64,000 nucleotides of DNA, taken from positions 1 through 64,000 of the forward strand of contig CAJTXP010000014.1 in NCBI GenBank assembly GCA_910583615.1. The letters run 5' to 3'. The notes below the pieces were generated by a model. The model saw nothing but the letters and a program-made list of their open reading frames with translations, searched no databases and had not been told where the DNA came from. The DNA comes from an uncultured Lachnospiraceae bacterium. GTDB lineage: Bacteria > Bacillota > Clostridia > Lachnospirales > Lachnospiraceae. Positions 42,227 through 50,799 of the stretch are shown piece after piece (the first letter of the stretch is position 1; each line of letters begins with the position of its first letter). Position numbers and translations under genes: made by a program.

Positions 42227-43828
42227 ATGAAAACATTGATTGCAAACGGACGGATTATTGACGGCAGCGGCGGCCCGGAATATCAGGGGGATATCCTGAT
42301 CGCGGACGGAAAGATCGAGAAGATCGCTTCGTCCATCAAAGAGGAGGGAGCAAAGGTCATCGACGCATCGGGGCTGGTGGTGGCGCCCGGATTTATCGAC
42401 ACCCACAGCCACAGCGACCTGCAGATTCTCGTGGAACCGGAGGTGGCGCCCAAGGTCATGCAGGGAATCACCACGGAGGTGCTGGGGCAGGACGGAATCT
42501 CCATGGCTCCGCTTCCGAAGGAATACATCAGTCCCTGGAGAAAGAACCTGGCCGGGCTGGACGGGGACAGCGACGACATCGACTGGACCTTTGAGACGAC
42601 GGAAAACTATCTGAATATGATTGACGCGGCAAAACCGGGGCTGAACGAATGCTATCTGGTCCCCCACGGAAACATCCGCATGGAAGCCATGGGATTGGAA
42701 AACCGCCTGCCCAATGAAGAAGAGCTGGAGAAGATGCGCCGTATTACCCGCAGAGAGATGGAGGCGGGCGCCGTGGGCCTGTCCACCGGACTGATCTACA
42801 TGCCCTGCGCCTATTCCGAATCCAAAGAGATCATCGAGATGTGCAAAGTGGTGGCCGAGTATGACGGGATCTTCGTCATTCACCAAAGAGGCGAGGCGGA
42901 CACGATCCTGGATTCCATGGAGGAGGTCATTAAGATCGGAAGGGAATCCGGCGTGAAGATCCATTACTCCCACTTCAAGGTGTGCGGAAAGAAGAACTGG
43001 GACAAGATCGAGAAGGTGGTGGAGCTTCTGGAAGCGGCGAAGGCCGAAGGCATCCGGGTTTCCTTTGACCAGTACCCTTACGTGGCGGGCAGCACCATGC
43101 TGGGCGTGATCCTTCCGCCGTGGGTGCATGACGGCGGCACGGACAAGGTGCTGGAGCGTCTGGCCGACCCGGAGCTTCGCAGAAAGATGGTGTACGACAT
43201 CGAACACGGAATTCCGGGCTGGGACAATTTTGTGGAATTCGCCGGACTGGACCAGATCTATGTGACCAGCGTAAAGACGGAGAAAAATCAGGATGCCATC
43301 GGTTTAAGCCTGACGGCTCTGGGAGAACTCCGGGGCAGGGACCCCTACGAGGCGACTTTCGATCTGCTCTATGAAGAGGAAAATGCCGTGGGCATGGTGG
43401 ATTTCTACGGGACCGAGGAGCATGTGATCCGCTTCATGAAGCGTCCGGAGATGAACGCGTGTACGGACGGACTGCTGGGCGGCAAGCCCCATCCCCGCGT
43501 ATACGGCGCGTTCCCGCGGATTCTGGGTAAATACGTAAGAGAAGAGAAAGCGCTGACGCTGGAAGAAGCGGTTTATAAAATGACGAAGAAACCGGCACAG
43601 ACGTTCAACATGACCGGACGGGGAGAACTGAAGGAAGGCTATGCGGCGGACATCTGCATCTTCAACCCGGACACGGTCATCGACAGGGGAACCTTCGTGG
43701 AGCCGATCCGGTATCCGGAAGGCATCGAGTATGTCATCGTGGGCGGAGAAGTAACAGTGGAACATGGAAAGCACACCGGCAGAAGAAACGGCAGAGTGCT
43801 GAGAATGAAAGGAAAAGAGGTAATCTGA
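42227..43828 (+). CDS. N-acyl-D-amino-acid deacylase (D-aminoacylase-type amidohydrolase)
   Basis: This 533-residue amidohydrolase has the metal motif VVAPGFIDTHSHSDLQI, the bridging/ligand region GAVGLSTGLIYMPCAYS, conserved His residues in IHQRGEAD and IHYSHFKVCG, and the C-terminal REFH-like part (CTDGLLGGKPHPRVYGAFPR). It removes acyl groups from D-amino acids or related compounds. Its place after ygeX, ygeY and the symporter suggests it feeds or processes the same substrates. AGGAGAGG precedes the ATG. Confidence 0.88.
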   Translation: MKTLIANGRIIDGSGGPEYQGDILIADGKIEKIASSIKEEGAKVIDASGLVVAPGFIDTHSHSDLQILVEPEVAPKVMQGITTEVLGQDGISMAPLPKEYISPWRKNLAGLDGDSDDIDWTFETTENYLNMIDAAKPGLNECYLVPHGNIRMEAMGLENRLPNEEELEKMRRITRREMEAGAVGLSTGLIYMPCAYSESKEIIEMCKVVAEYDGIFVIHQRGEADTILDSMEEVIKIGRESGVKIHYSHFKVCGKKNWDKIEKVVELLEAAKAEGIRVSFDQYPYVAGSTMLGVILPPWVHDGGTDKVLERLADPELRRKMVYDIEHGIPGWDNFVEFAGLDQIYVTSVKTEKNQDAIGLSLTALGELRGRDPYEATFDLLYEEENAVGMVDFYGTEEHVIRFMKRPEMNACTDGLLGGKPHPRVYGAFPRILGKYVREEKALTLEEAVYKMTKKPAQTFNMTGRGELKEGYAADICIFNPDTVIDRGTFVEPIRYPEGIEYVIVGGEVTVEHGKHTGRRNGRVLRMKGKEVI

Positions 43829-43830
43829 TC

Positions 43831-44058
43831 ATGGCAAAGGAAATCATATTTACGGAAAAGGCGCCGAAGGCGGCAGGCAGCGACTACAAAAAGGTTGTGA
43901 AGACGCTGATCTTCCTGACCGACATGGCGGATTTCGCGGCGGTCAACAAAATCTATGAGTCCTATTTTGGAGGCGACTATCCCGCACGGTCCTGCGTGCA
44001 GGTGGCAAAGCTCCCCCTGGGCGGACTGGTGGAGATCGAGTGCGTCGCGGAGGTATAG
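43831..44058 (+). pseudogene. ridA: RidA homologue with about 50 internal residues missing
   Basis: The 75-residue frame joins a RidA N-terminus (MAKEIIFTEKAPKAAG) directly to a RidA C-terminal half (SDYKKVVKTLIFLTDMADFA, PARSCVQVAKLPLGGLVEIE). The intact 122-residue copy at 18729 shows that about 50 residues, including the conserved PYSQ and SGQIP parts, are gone. The join is in frame and falls at Ala-Ala-Gly codons, as if by recombination between the KAAG and EAAG repeats. The RidA fold cannot form a normal trimer. It closes the dpaL operon. Confidence 0.8.
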
Positions 44059-44098
44059 AATCCGGAAACAGTTCATACTGCCATATGATATAGAAAAA

Positions 44099-44134
44099 GA
44101 AGTCCCGGGGAATGCTTTCCGGGACTTCCTTTCT
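44099..44134 (+). terminator. Rho-independent terminator of the dpaL operon
   Basis: GAAGTCCCGG (44099-44108) pairs with CCGGGACTTC (44119-44128), followed by CTTTCT. It comes 41 bases after the ridA remnant stop. Confidence 0.75.
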
Positions 44135-44179
44135 GCTGCTGCGGATGGGTTCAGGATTCGCGGTCAGGGAGAACGGACG

Positions 44180-44365
44180 CTACAGGAGCCATGAGATGCC
44201 CCGCATGTGAGTATCTCCTTCATCAAGCGTCATACAGGGTTCGCCTGTTTCCTGATTGACCAGGTAATGGCGCTCCCCATCCAGAATATCCCATACTCGG
44301 CAAGAGGTTCGGTCACATGAAAAAACACCCTGCAGGAATAGAGCCCCATCATTCGTCTCCTGTTA
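44180..44365 (-). pseudogene. Unrecognised gene end between the dpaL operon and the AAA fragment
   Basis: The minus strand has an open frame reading CRVWDILDGERHYLVNQETG then EPCMTLDEGDTHMRGISWLL-stop at 44180. The composition is protein-like but there is no start. A second frame begins with ATG behind AGGAG (near 44350) and encodes 40 residues with one hydrophobic stretch. I favour the first as a gene remnant. Nothing else was seen in 44135-44421. Confidence 0.3.
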
Positions 44366-44421
44366 TAAATAGTTGTGAATGACGGATATTTTTGAATCAC
44401 GTATTTATATCACGGCTTCAA

Positions 44422-45180
44422 TCAGTGTCCGTTTTCTTCCGGAAATGATTCCCTGACATCTCCATACAGCTCCGTAAAAGTTTCTGTAAATCTTTCCAGA
44501 ACCAGTTCCATGTTAAGCTGTCCGTTCTGGATAAACATATTTTTATCAAGTGATGCAGCTTTGTAGATTCTGCTGTCCAACAGTTCTTCGGATAAAAACA
44601 GGTTGTAAAGCCTTGTTTCAAAGATGCGGTTGGATATAACGACTGTTTCCTGAAAACGGCTCATGAAACCGAACATCAGTCCGATATTTATGACAGGGGA
44701 GTCAGAGTTATAAGGGAATTTTTCTCCCCGAAACAATATAGCATACAGCATATTTTTCAGGTCAGGAAAATCATACAGTTTTTTAATCATATCATCAAAC
44801 AGAGTATTGGATTCCAGAAGCAGTATTTTGACGGATGCCAGAACCCCCTGAATGGTCCAGACGGAAGGCTTTGTTGGAAAATCGGTTTCACAGGGAAGAA
44901 TCTCATCCATGATCCGGCAGATCCTGGATACAAGAAAAGGATATCCGGATGTATATTCATAGATGGAGGCCGCAATGAGGGACACATCCATTCCGGTGTG
45001 TGTATCCTGTTCATATTCTGTGAGCATGCCGGCAATATCGTCTGTATGAAAATTCATATCAACCGAAAAATCAGATGCAATATTCCAGGGACTGTTGTAT
45101 TGATGTTCGGAATCCGGGCGTATTTTCAGTTTCAGGTTTTTGATGTCATAAACACTGGCCAGAATCACGGACTGAAATTT
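44422..45180 (-). pseudogene. AAA-family ATPase fragment lacking the nucleotide-binding core
   Basis: The frame reads FQSVILASVYDIKNLKLKIR, then NSPWNIASDFSVDMNF and YTSGYPFLVSRICRI, the middle-to-late part of the AAA-like ATPases common in gut Clostridia (often with a DUF1703-type nuclease end). Walker A and B, which should precede it, are missing, and similarity stops at about 45180. The far end (PEENGH) also stops short of the usual nuclease-like tail. The likely GTG start at 45168 is a by-product. It abuts the rpoN remnant head to head. Confidence 0.65.
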
Positions 45181-45181
45181 T

Positions 45182-46117
45182 CCCTGTGATGCAGAGGATA
45201 TTGCAGAGGTGTCCGGTTATGATGCAGCAATGATCAAAAAGTGTCTTGAGGAATTAAAGGAATTGGAACCTGCGGGGATTTTTGCAAAAGATCTGTCGGA
45301 ATGTCTGGTTTTGCAGCTTAAAAGAGCGGGAGTGGAGGATCTGAAACTGTATGAGATGGCGGAATGCTGTCTGGATGAGATTCTTAAGGGACATATCAGC
45401 CGTGTTACCAGACAGCTCCATATTTCTACGGTTAAGGCAAAGGAGTATATGCATATTCTGGCTTCTCTGAATCCCAGACCGCTGGCGGGAGAGGGGAGGG
45501 AAACTCCATACATTGTTCCGGATATTCTTGTGGTCCGGGAGGGGGACAGCTGGAAAGCAGAACTTAACGACCGGTGGATGGGAGAGTATCATCTGAACGA
45601 TTACTATATCCATATGATGGAGACGGCGCAGGATCAGGAACTGAAGGAATATTTTGCAGAAAAGCTGAAAAGAGCCAGATATGTAATGGAATGTGTGGAA
45701 CAGCGCAGAGCAACGATTTTGAAGATCGTATATGAGATTCTGGAACGCCAGAGCGGATATTTTCTTTCCGGAGCGTCTTTAAAGCCCATGATGCAGGAGG
45801 AGATTGCACAGTCTCTGGGGATTCATTCTTCTACGGTCAGCCGCGCCATACGGGGAAAATATCTGCAGTATCAGAGGACCGTGCTGTTGAAAGACCTGTT
45901 TTCTACTGCAGTGTCCCGGGAAGAACAAACAGCGGCGGAAGATGTGAAGAAAAAGATCCGAATGTTAATAGACCAGGAAGATAAGGAGAAACCATTCAGC
46001 GATTCCGGACTGGAAAAGCTTCTGGCAAAGGAAGGGATTCGGATTTCCAGAAGAACCATTGCAAAATATCGTGGACAGATGGGAATTCCGGATTCAGAAG
46101 TTCGAAGTTATATTTAA
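45182..46117 (+). pseudogene. rpoN: RNA polymerase sigma-54 factor, 5'-truncated
   Basis: From about 45182 the plus strand reads EDIAEVSGYDAAMIKKCLEE, then LEPAGIFAKDLSECLVLQL, the middle of the core-binding domain of sigma-54. The DNA-binding part is complete: the HTH (QSLGIHSSTVSRAIRGKYLQ) and the RpoN box (SRRTIAKYR) near the end. The whole N-terminal region I, region II and the first part of the core-binding domain are absent. Region I is required for response to enhancer-binding activators. The first possible start is a GTG at 45209 without a ribosome binding site. The product should be non-functional. Confidence 0.85.
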
Positions 46118-46132
46118 GATTGAAAAAAGTGC

Positions 46133-46192
46133 TTGCAAATATTGGTCGGTTGTTGTAGACTTTAAGAAACGGATGGTCTACAATGACCGACC
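46133..46192 (+). promoter_or_regulatory. Promoter with a 17-bp-arm dyad upstream of the second BlaR/BlaI-like pair
   Basis: TTGCAA (46133-46138) and TAGACT (46156-46161) are 17 bases apart. The inverted repeat GGTCGGTTGTTGTAGAC (46144-46160) / GTCTACAATGACCGACC (46176-46192) matches in 15 of 17 positions and covers the -10. GTAGAC/GTCTAC resembles BlaI-type TACA/TGTA half-sites, so autorepression by the BlaI-like protein at 48699 is likely. Confidence 0.65.
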
Positions 46193-46282
46193 TTTTGCGC
46201 GTAAAGAGATCCGGAATCAAATCTGCGGAACTGTTCTATGGAGACAGGAGGAAAGCCCGCAGGGAAAAGAGGTGGAGTTTTT

Positions 46283-48694
46283 ATGGAAAAAATCCTGACC
46301 GTTTTGTTTATGAAAATTCTGAATATGAGCGTGACAGCAGGGTACTGCATTGTGGCGGCATTTCTGCTGCGGCTGCTTTTTCGGAAAGCGCCCAGAAAAT
46401 ATCTGTATGTGCTGTGGCTGGCGGTGGCGTTCCGGCTGGTCTGTCCGGTGTCGGTGAGTACGGAATTCAGCCTGTTCAATCTGGGAGCGTTTTCCGGACA
46501 GGCGCAGGTGACGAAGGGAGGCGCCATGGAGTATCTTCCGGTGTATCGGGAGGATGCGGGAAGGTTTCAAAAGGAGCCGGCGGCGTCCGGGCCGAAGTCC
46601 GGTTCTGAACCGGAGACGTTCGCACCCGAAGACTTTACCGCCGGGGAGGATGCGCCCGTCGCTGCTCTGGAGGCCGACGGTACAGCCGGTGCAGTCGCAG
46701 CGGAGGTTTCGCCCGCCGGAACCGACCGTCCGCCGTACACGGACATCCGGTATCCGGATCTGTACGCATGGCTTCTGGGTACGGGAAAATATATATGGCT
46801 TTTGGGTATGTTTCTGTTCCTGCTGTATTTTTCAGGGAACGTCCGGCGGGTCCGGCGTATGGTCCGGATGGCGGTTCTGTCCGAACACGGGCAGGACGGC
46901 GCCGGCGGAAAAAGAGGCGCCGCGCAGGTGTACGAATGCGACGAACTGTCCTCTCCCTTTGTCATGGGAATCCGGCGTCCGCGGATCTATCTCCCCTGCG
47001 GCCTGCCAGGAGGGCAGAGAGAACTGGTGCTGCTCCATGAGCGGTATCACATCCGCAGAAAGGACCATCTGGTAAAGCTGTTTTCTTTCGGGCTTCTGGC
47101 CGTGTACTGGTTTCATCCGCTGGTGTGGGCGGCGTGGCGCGGCATGTGCCGGGACATGGAGATGAGCTGCGACGAGAAGGTGCTGGAGCAGCTTGACGGG
47201 GAGCGCCGGAAGGCTTACGGCATGACGCTTCTGTCTTTTGCGGAAGGAGGGCAGAAGGCGGGGTGGATGTCTCCGGCGTTCGGAGAATATGATGTGAAGC
47301 AGCGGATCAGGCATGTGCTGGCGTTCAAAAAGCCCGCGGTATGGGCAGGCGCGCTGGCGGTCCTGCTGACCGTGCTGGGACTGGCCATGCTGGGGACCAA
47401 CGGCAGGGCTCCGGATGAGGACGGCGCCCGGACAGGAGCAGGAACCATGGAAGAGCGCCTGTATGAAGCCAGGAACCCTTACGTGGGAGACGCGCCCGCC
47501 GCCGGCCGCCTCATCGGGGTGATCGCGGAGGCGCTGCCGGATTCCATGGCGGCGGATGCGGCTTTTACCACCCGGCTGCAGACGTCAAAGGAGCCGTATG
47601 AGTTCCATTTCATGCTGAAGGAGGAGACGGAACTCCGGGAGGACCTTTCGGGCGTGTACGTGCCGTCGGTTCTGATGCTGGCGCTGATAGAAAATCTGGG
47701 CGAGGTGCGCTGGTACGGCGCTGCCGAGGCGGATGAGGATCGGGAGCTTCTGGCGTCTCTGAACGTGCAGGAGGCGGAAGAGTTGTGCAAAGCGGAGGAT
47801 CTGAAAGGGTACAGTGCGTCCCCGGAGAGGATCAAAGAGCTGCTTGGGCTTCTGGACCAGACGGAATGGGAGGAACCGCTGATTTCCGTTGATCCGGAGG
47901 AATTTATGGACTGGTACCGCCGCATTCCTCATGAGTGTTACGAGAAGGCGGTTCCAGTGGAGGAGTTTTCCGGCGACGGCCGGGACGCTTATGATCCGGA
48001 CTATGAGGGCACTCCCATCATGACGGTTCTGGCGCAGACAGAGGACGGGACCGCGACGCTGTACGGATACTGCAGCCGGAGGCGGTACGGGATTCGCGGG
48101 ATGACCCTTGATTACCGCGCGACTCCCGACGGAGAAAGCCATCCTGCGTATCTGAACTTCGGACAGGCATGGCCCGCGGTCTATCCGGCGGCGGGGCTGT
48201 ACAAGGCGGACTACGACGGGGACGGAAGGGATGAGATCGCGCTGTCTGTGCTGGACAGCCTGGGGACCGGGAGTCTGGAGCGCCTGCTGGTGTTCGAGAC
48301 GGACGATACCGGGCAGCTGAGCGCCGGCGAGTACACCTGGGAGAGGTACAGAGAGGATATTCAAAAGCTTGTGAGCACGTCGGACGATACAGAGAACCGG
48401 ATGATCCATGTGGTGGAAAACGGTTCCGCCTCCTCCGTGCCGCTGCTGAGCATACCGTATGAAGAGGATGAGAAGATTTACGGTCTGCACATGGATTCTT
48501 TTGTGCATTTTGTGACAGGAGAGGAAATCATACTGGAATCCAAAATCGATCTGGATGTGAAAAACGTTCCATGGAGCTGGCACGGCTATATGGCCGACTG
48601 GTATACGCTCCGGTTCCGGGTCGGTTATAAGGAGCCGCCGAATCCGGGCGGCGGAATATTTTCACTGTCGGTACAGAGAGAAGAAGGGAGATAA
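46283..48694 (+). CDS. M56-family membrane metalloprotease with a large outer domain (BlaR1-like)
   Basis: This 803-residue protein has two N-terminal helices, an Ala/Pro/Glu-rich linker (about 85-155), a third helix, the M56 protease domain with VLLHERYHIRRKDHL (HExxH-type HERYH, with a downstream acidic ligand region MEMSCDEKVLEQL), a fourth helix (about 350-372) and a long outer domain of about 430 residues. The outer domain has no penicillin-binding motifs and is acidic; I do not recognise it. Near the end it carries YKADYDGDGRDEIALSV, an Asp-rich calcium-binding-like loop. The start at 46283 follows GGTGGAG. It is coupled to the BlaI-like gene. Confidence 0.82.
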   Translation: MEKILTVLFMKILNMSVTAGYCIVAAFLLRLLFRKAPRKYLYVLWLAVAFRLVCPVSVSTEFSLFNLGAFSGQAQVTKGGAMEYLPVYREDAGRFQKEPAASGPKSGSEPETFAPEDFTAGEDAPVAALEADGTAGAVAAEVSPAGTDRPPYTDIRYPDLYAWLLGTGKYIWLLGMFLFLLYFSGNVRRVRRMVRMAVLSEHGQDGAGGKRGAAQVYECDELSSPFVMGIRRPRIYLPCGLPGGQRELVLLHERYHIRRKDHLVKLFSFGLLAVYWFHPLVWAAWRGMCRDMEMSCDEKVLEQLDGERRKAYGMTLLSFAEGGQKAGWMSPAFGEYDVKQRIRHVLAFKKPAVWAGALAVLLTVLGLAMLGTNGRAPDEDGARTGAGTMEERLYEARNPYVGDAPAAGRLIGVIAEALPDSMAADAAFTTRLQTSKEPYEFHFMLKEETELREDLSGVYVPSVLMLALIENLGEVRWYGAAEADEDRELLASLNVQEAEELCKAEDLKGYSASPERIKELLGLLDQTEWEEPLISVDPEEFMDWYRRIPHECYEKAVPVEEFSGDGRDAYDPDYEGTPIMTVLAQTEDGTATLYGYCSRRRYGIRGMTLDYRATPDGESHPAYLNFGQAWPAVYPAAGLYKADYDGDGRDEIALSVLDSLGTGSLERLLVFETDDTGQLSAGEYTWERYREDIQKLVSTSDDTENRMIHVVENGSASSVPLLSIPYEEDEKIYGLHMDSFVHFVTGEEIILESKIDLDVKNVPWSWHGYMADWYTLRFRVGYKEPPNPGGGIFSLSVQREEGR

Positions 48695-48698
48695 GCAT

Positions 48699-49058
48699 AT
48701 GGAAGAATTCAGACTCTGCAACAGCGATTACCGGTTTCTGACGATCGTGTGGGACCACGCGCCGGTGGGTTCCGGAGAGCTGGTGCGTCTCTGTCAGGAA
48801 CAGCTGGGCTGGAAAAAGTCCACCACCTACACGGAGATCAAACGGCTCTGTCAGAAGGGGCTTCTGAAAAATGAACATGCGGTGGTAGAGCCGCTGGTGA
48901 CCCGGGAGGCGGTCCAGGCCCGGGAGTCAGACGCCTTCGTGGAGCGGACCTTCGGCGGGTCGCTTCCGGGCTTTCTGGCGGCGTTTCTCGGCAGCAGGAC
49001 CCTGTCGGAGAAAGAGGCGGAGGAGCTTAAGAAGCTGATCGATTCCCATCAGGAATGA
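48699..49058 (+). CDS. BlaI/MecI/CopY-family repressor, second copy
   Basis: This 119-residue winged-helix protein has the family layout: SDYRFLTIVWDHAPVGSGEL, then GWKKSTTYTEIKRLCQKGLL, and a C-terminal helix for dimers (LSEKEAEELKKLIDSHQE). It starts four bases after the M56 gene, within one operon. Expected action: it represses its own operon through the dyad at 46144-46192 until it is cleaved by the neighbouring protease. AAGGGAG precedes the start. Confidence 0.88.
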   Translation: MEEFRLCNSDYRFLTIVWDHAPVGSGELVRLCQEQLGWKKSTTYTEIKRLCQKGLLKNEHAVVEPLVTREAVQARESDAFVERTFGGSLPGFLAAFLGSRTLSEKEAEELKKLIDSHQE

Positions 49059-49159
49059 TGAAAGAGACTGCCGTCTTTGTTTACCAGTTCTACCGTGCCC
49101 CTGCATGCGGTCAGCTGTTCGAAAAAATCTCTGGAATTCTGAATGTTATAAACTTTCAT
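49049..49159 (-). CDS. Small 36-residue open frame, possibly a truncated gene start
   Basis: MKVYNIQNSRDFFEQLTACR, then GTVELVNKDGSLFHHS, begins at 49159 behind GGAGGAGCACA, a very strong site. The stop at 49049 lies inside the end of the BlaI-like gene on the other strand. The sequence resembles the first half of small (about 70-residue) Lachnospiraceae proteins of unknown function, so it may be cut short. Expression is plausible; function is unknown. Confidence 0.4.
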   Translation of the reverse strand: MKVYNIQNSRDFFEQLTACRGTVELVNKDGSLFHHS

Positions 49160-49296
49160 TGTGCTCCTCCTTCTTTTTGGATGTTGCGGTAACTTTCATT
49201 TGATGTTATCATTATATCGATCAAACAAGCGGGAAACAATCGCTATATGGACAGTTATTATAACAATACCGACAAATATGAAAGAAGGCTGGCGAT

Positions 49297-50265
49297 ATGA
49301 TTATAACTTCGCTGCTTCTGGATGATAATCTGGAAGAACAGCTCCCAAAGGCGGCAGAAGCATTTCCATACCTTGCATGTTATGTGGAGATGGACAGATA
49401 TCCGGGTAAAGTCATTCCCTGGCACTGGCACTCTTATGTAGAATTCATATATATCCTGCAGGGATCCGTACGTCTTTCAACGAACAGTCAATGTCATGTC
49501 ATATCTGCAGGAGAAGGCGCCTTTATCAATTCCAATATGCTGCATTATCAGGAGCCGGCGCCGGGACTGGCAGTGATCACATTAAATCAGCTGCTGGATG
49601 CCGGACTTATTGCAGGGGCGTACAAAAGCATTTATGAGCAGAAATACGTGAGGCCGGTTCTGGAATGCCGGGAACTGGAAGCTCTGCATTTTTGTCTGTC
49701 AGACCCGATGCAGAGAGAGACTCTGGATCGGATCCGCCGTTCTTATGAAGCAGCAGACAGGGAGATGCCGGGATATGAGTTCATGGTCAGGAGCGAGTTG
49801 TCACAGGCGTGGTTTTTGTTGTCGCAGATGATGGATGCTCTGCAAAAGCCGTACAGGTTGGCCGGCAGTCAGGGAGAAGAGCGGATCAAGAAGATGCTGC
49901 TGTTTATCCACGAACATTATGATGAGAGGCTGTCTCTGGAAAGGATCGCCGCTGCCGCCAGTATCAGTGAGAGGGAGTGCCTTCGCTGCTTTTCGCAGAA
50001 TCTTAACACAACTCCTTTTACCTGTCTGCTGGAATATCGGGTCAGGAAGGCGGCAGCGGATCTGCAGAAGACAGACCGGACGGTCACAGAGATTGCATAT
50101 TCCTGCGGATTTTCCGGAGCCAGCTATTTTGGCAGGATTTTTCGAAGGATCATGGGCTGTACGCCGTCAGAGTATCGAAAGCTTTTTCATGAAAAACATC
50201 TGGATGACTGCCTGAAAGACATCAGGGCTGGACGGCAGCCGGATGGAAGCGGTACAATATTATAG
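49297..50265 (+). CDS. AraC-family transcriptional regulator
   Basis: This 322-residue regulator has a cupin-type sensing domain (about 30-110; IPWHWHSYVEFIYILQGSVR) and a double HTH at the C-terminus (about 195-295; LSLERIAAAASISERECLRC and VTEIAYSCGFSGASYFGRIF). It probably binds a sugar or another small molecule. AGAAGG precedes the ATG. The GNAT gene 29 bases downstream may be co-transcribed. Confidence 0.9.
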   Translation: MIITSLLLDDNLEEQLPKAAEAFPYLACYVEMDRYPGKVIPWHWHSYVEFIYILQGSVRLSTNSQCHVISAGEGAFINSNMLHYQEPAPGLAVITLNQLLDAGLIAGAYKSIYEQKYVRPVLECRELEALHFCLSDPMQRETLDRIRRSYEAADREMPGYEFMVRSELSQAWFLLSQMMDALQKPYRLAGSQGEERIKKMLLFIHEHYDERLSLERIAAAASISERECLRCFSQNLNTTPFTCLLEYRVRKAAADLQKTDRTVTEIAYSCGFSGASYFGRIFRRIMGCTPSEYRKLFHEKHLDDCLKDIRAGRQPDGSGTIL

Positions 50266-50294
50266 GAAAGAAACGGACAGGCGGAGGATTTGGC

Positions 50295-50786
50295 ATGGAG
50301 ATTATAGTAAGAGCCGGTGAGGAAAAAGACATGACGGACATGATACGGATCTGGAATGAAGTGGTGGAGGATGGGACCTCGTTTCCGCAGGAAGAATTCC
50401 TGACGCTTCAGAGTGGAACGGATTTTTTTGCATCACAGACATACAATGGAGTCGCGGCGGATCAGGAAACCGGCAGAGTGCTGGGACTTTATATCCTGCA
50501 TCCGAATAATGTGGGGCGGTGCGGACACATCTGCAATGCCAGCTATGCGGTCAGCAGGGAGAGCCGGGGCCTGCATATCGGGGAAAAACTGGTTCTGGAC
50601 TGTCTGGAGCAGGGGCGTCTGCATGGTTATCGGGTGCTGCAGTTCAATGCAGTGGTGGCATCCAATATCCATGCAAGGCACCTGTATGAACGACTTGGAT
50701 TCGTACAGCTTGGCACGATTCCCGGGGGATTCCGCATGAAAGACGGACACTATGAAGATATCTGTCCATATTATCGCGTATTGTAG
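50295..50786 (+). CDS. GNAT-family N-acetyltransferase
   Basis: This 163-residue acetyltransferase has the acetyl-CoA loop in SRESRGLHIGEKLVLDCLEQ and the C-terminal HARHLYERLGFVQLGTIPGG motif, similar to PhnO/phosphinothricin-type enzymes. The acceptor is unknown. GCGGAGGATTT precedes the start. It follows the AraC gene closely and converges with the anti-sigma gene. Confidence 0.88.
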   Translation: MEIIVRAGEEKDMTDMIRIWNEVVEDGTSFPQEEFLTLQSGTDFFASQTYNGVAADQETGRVLGLYILHPNNVGRCGHICNASYAVSRESRGLHIGEKLVLDCLEQGRLHGYRVLQFNAVVASNIHARHLYERLGFVQLGTIPGGFRMKDGHYEDICPYYRVL

Positions 50787-50799
50787 CAGAGTCTGTGTT

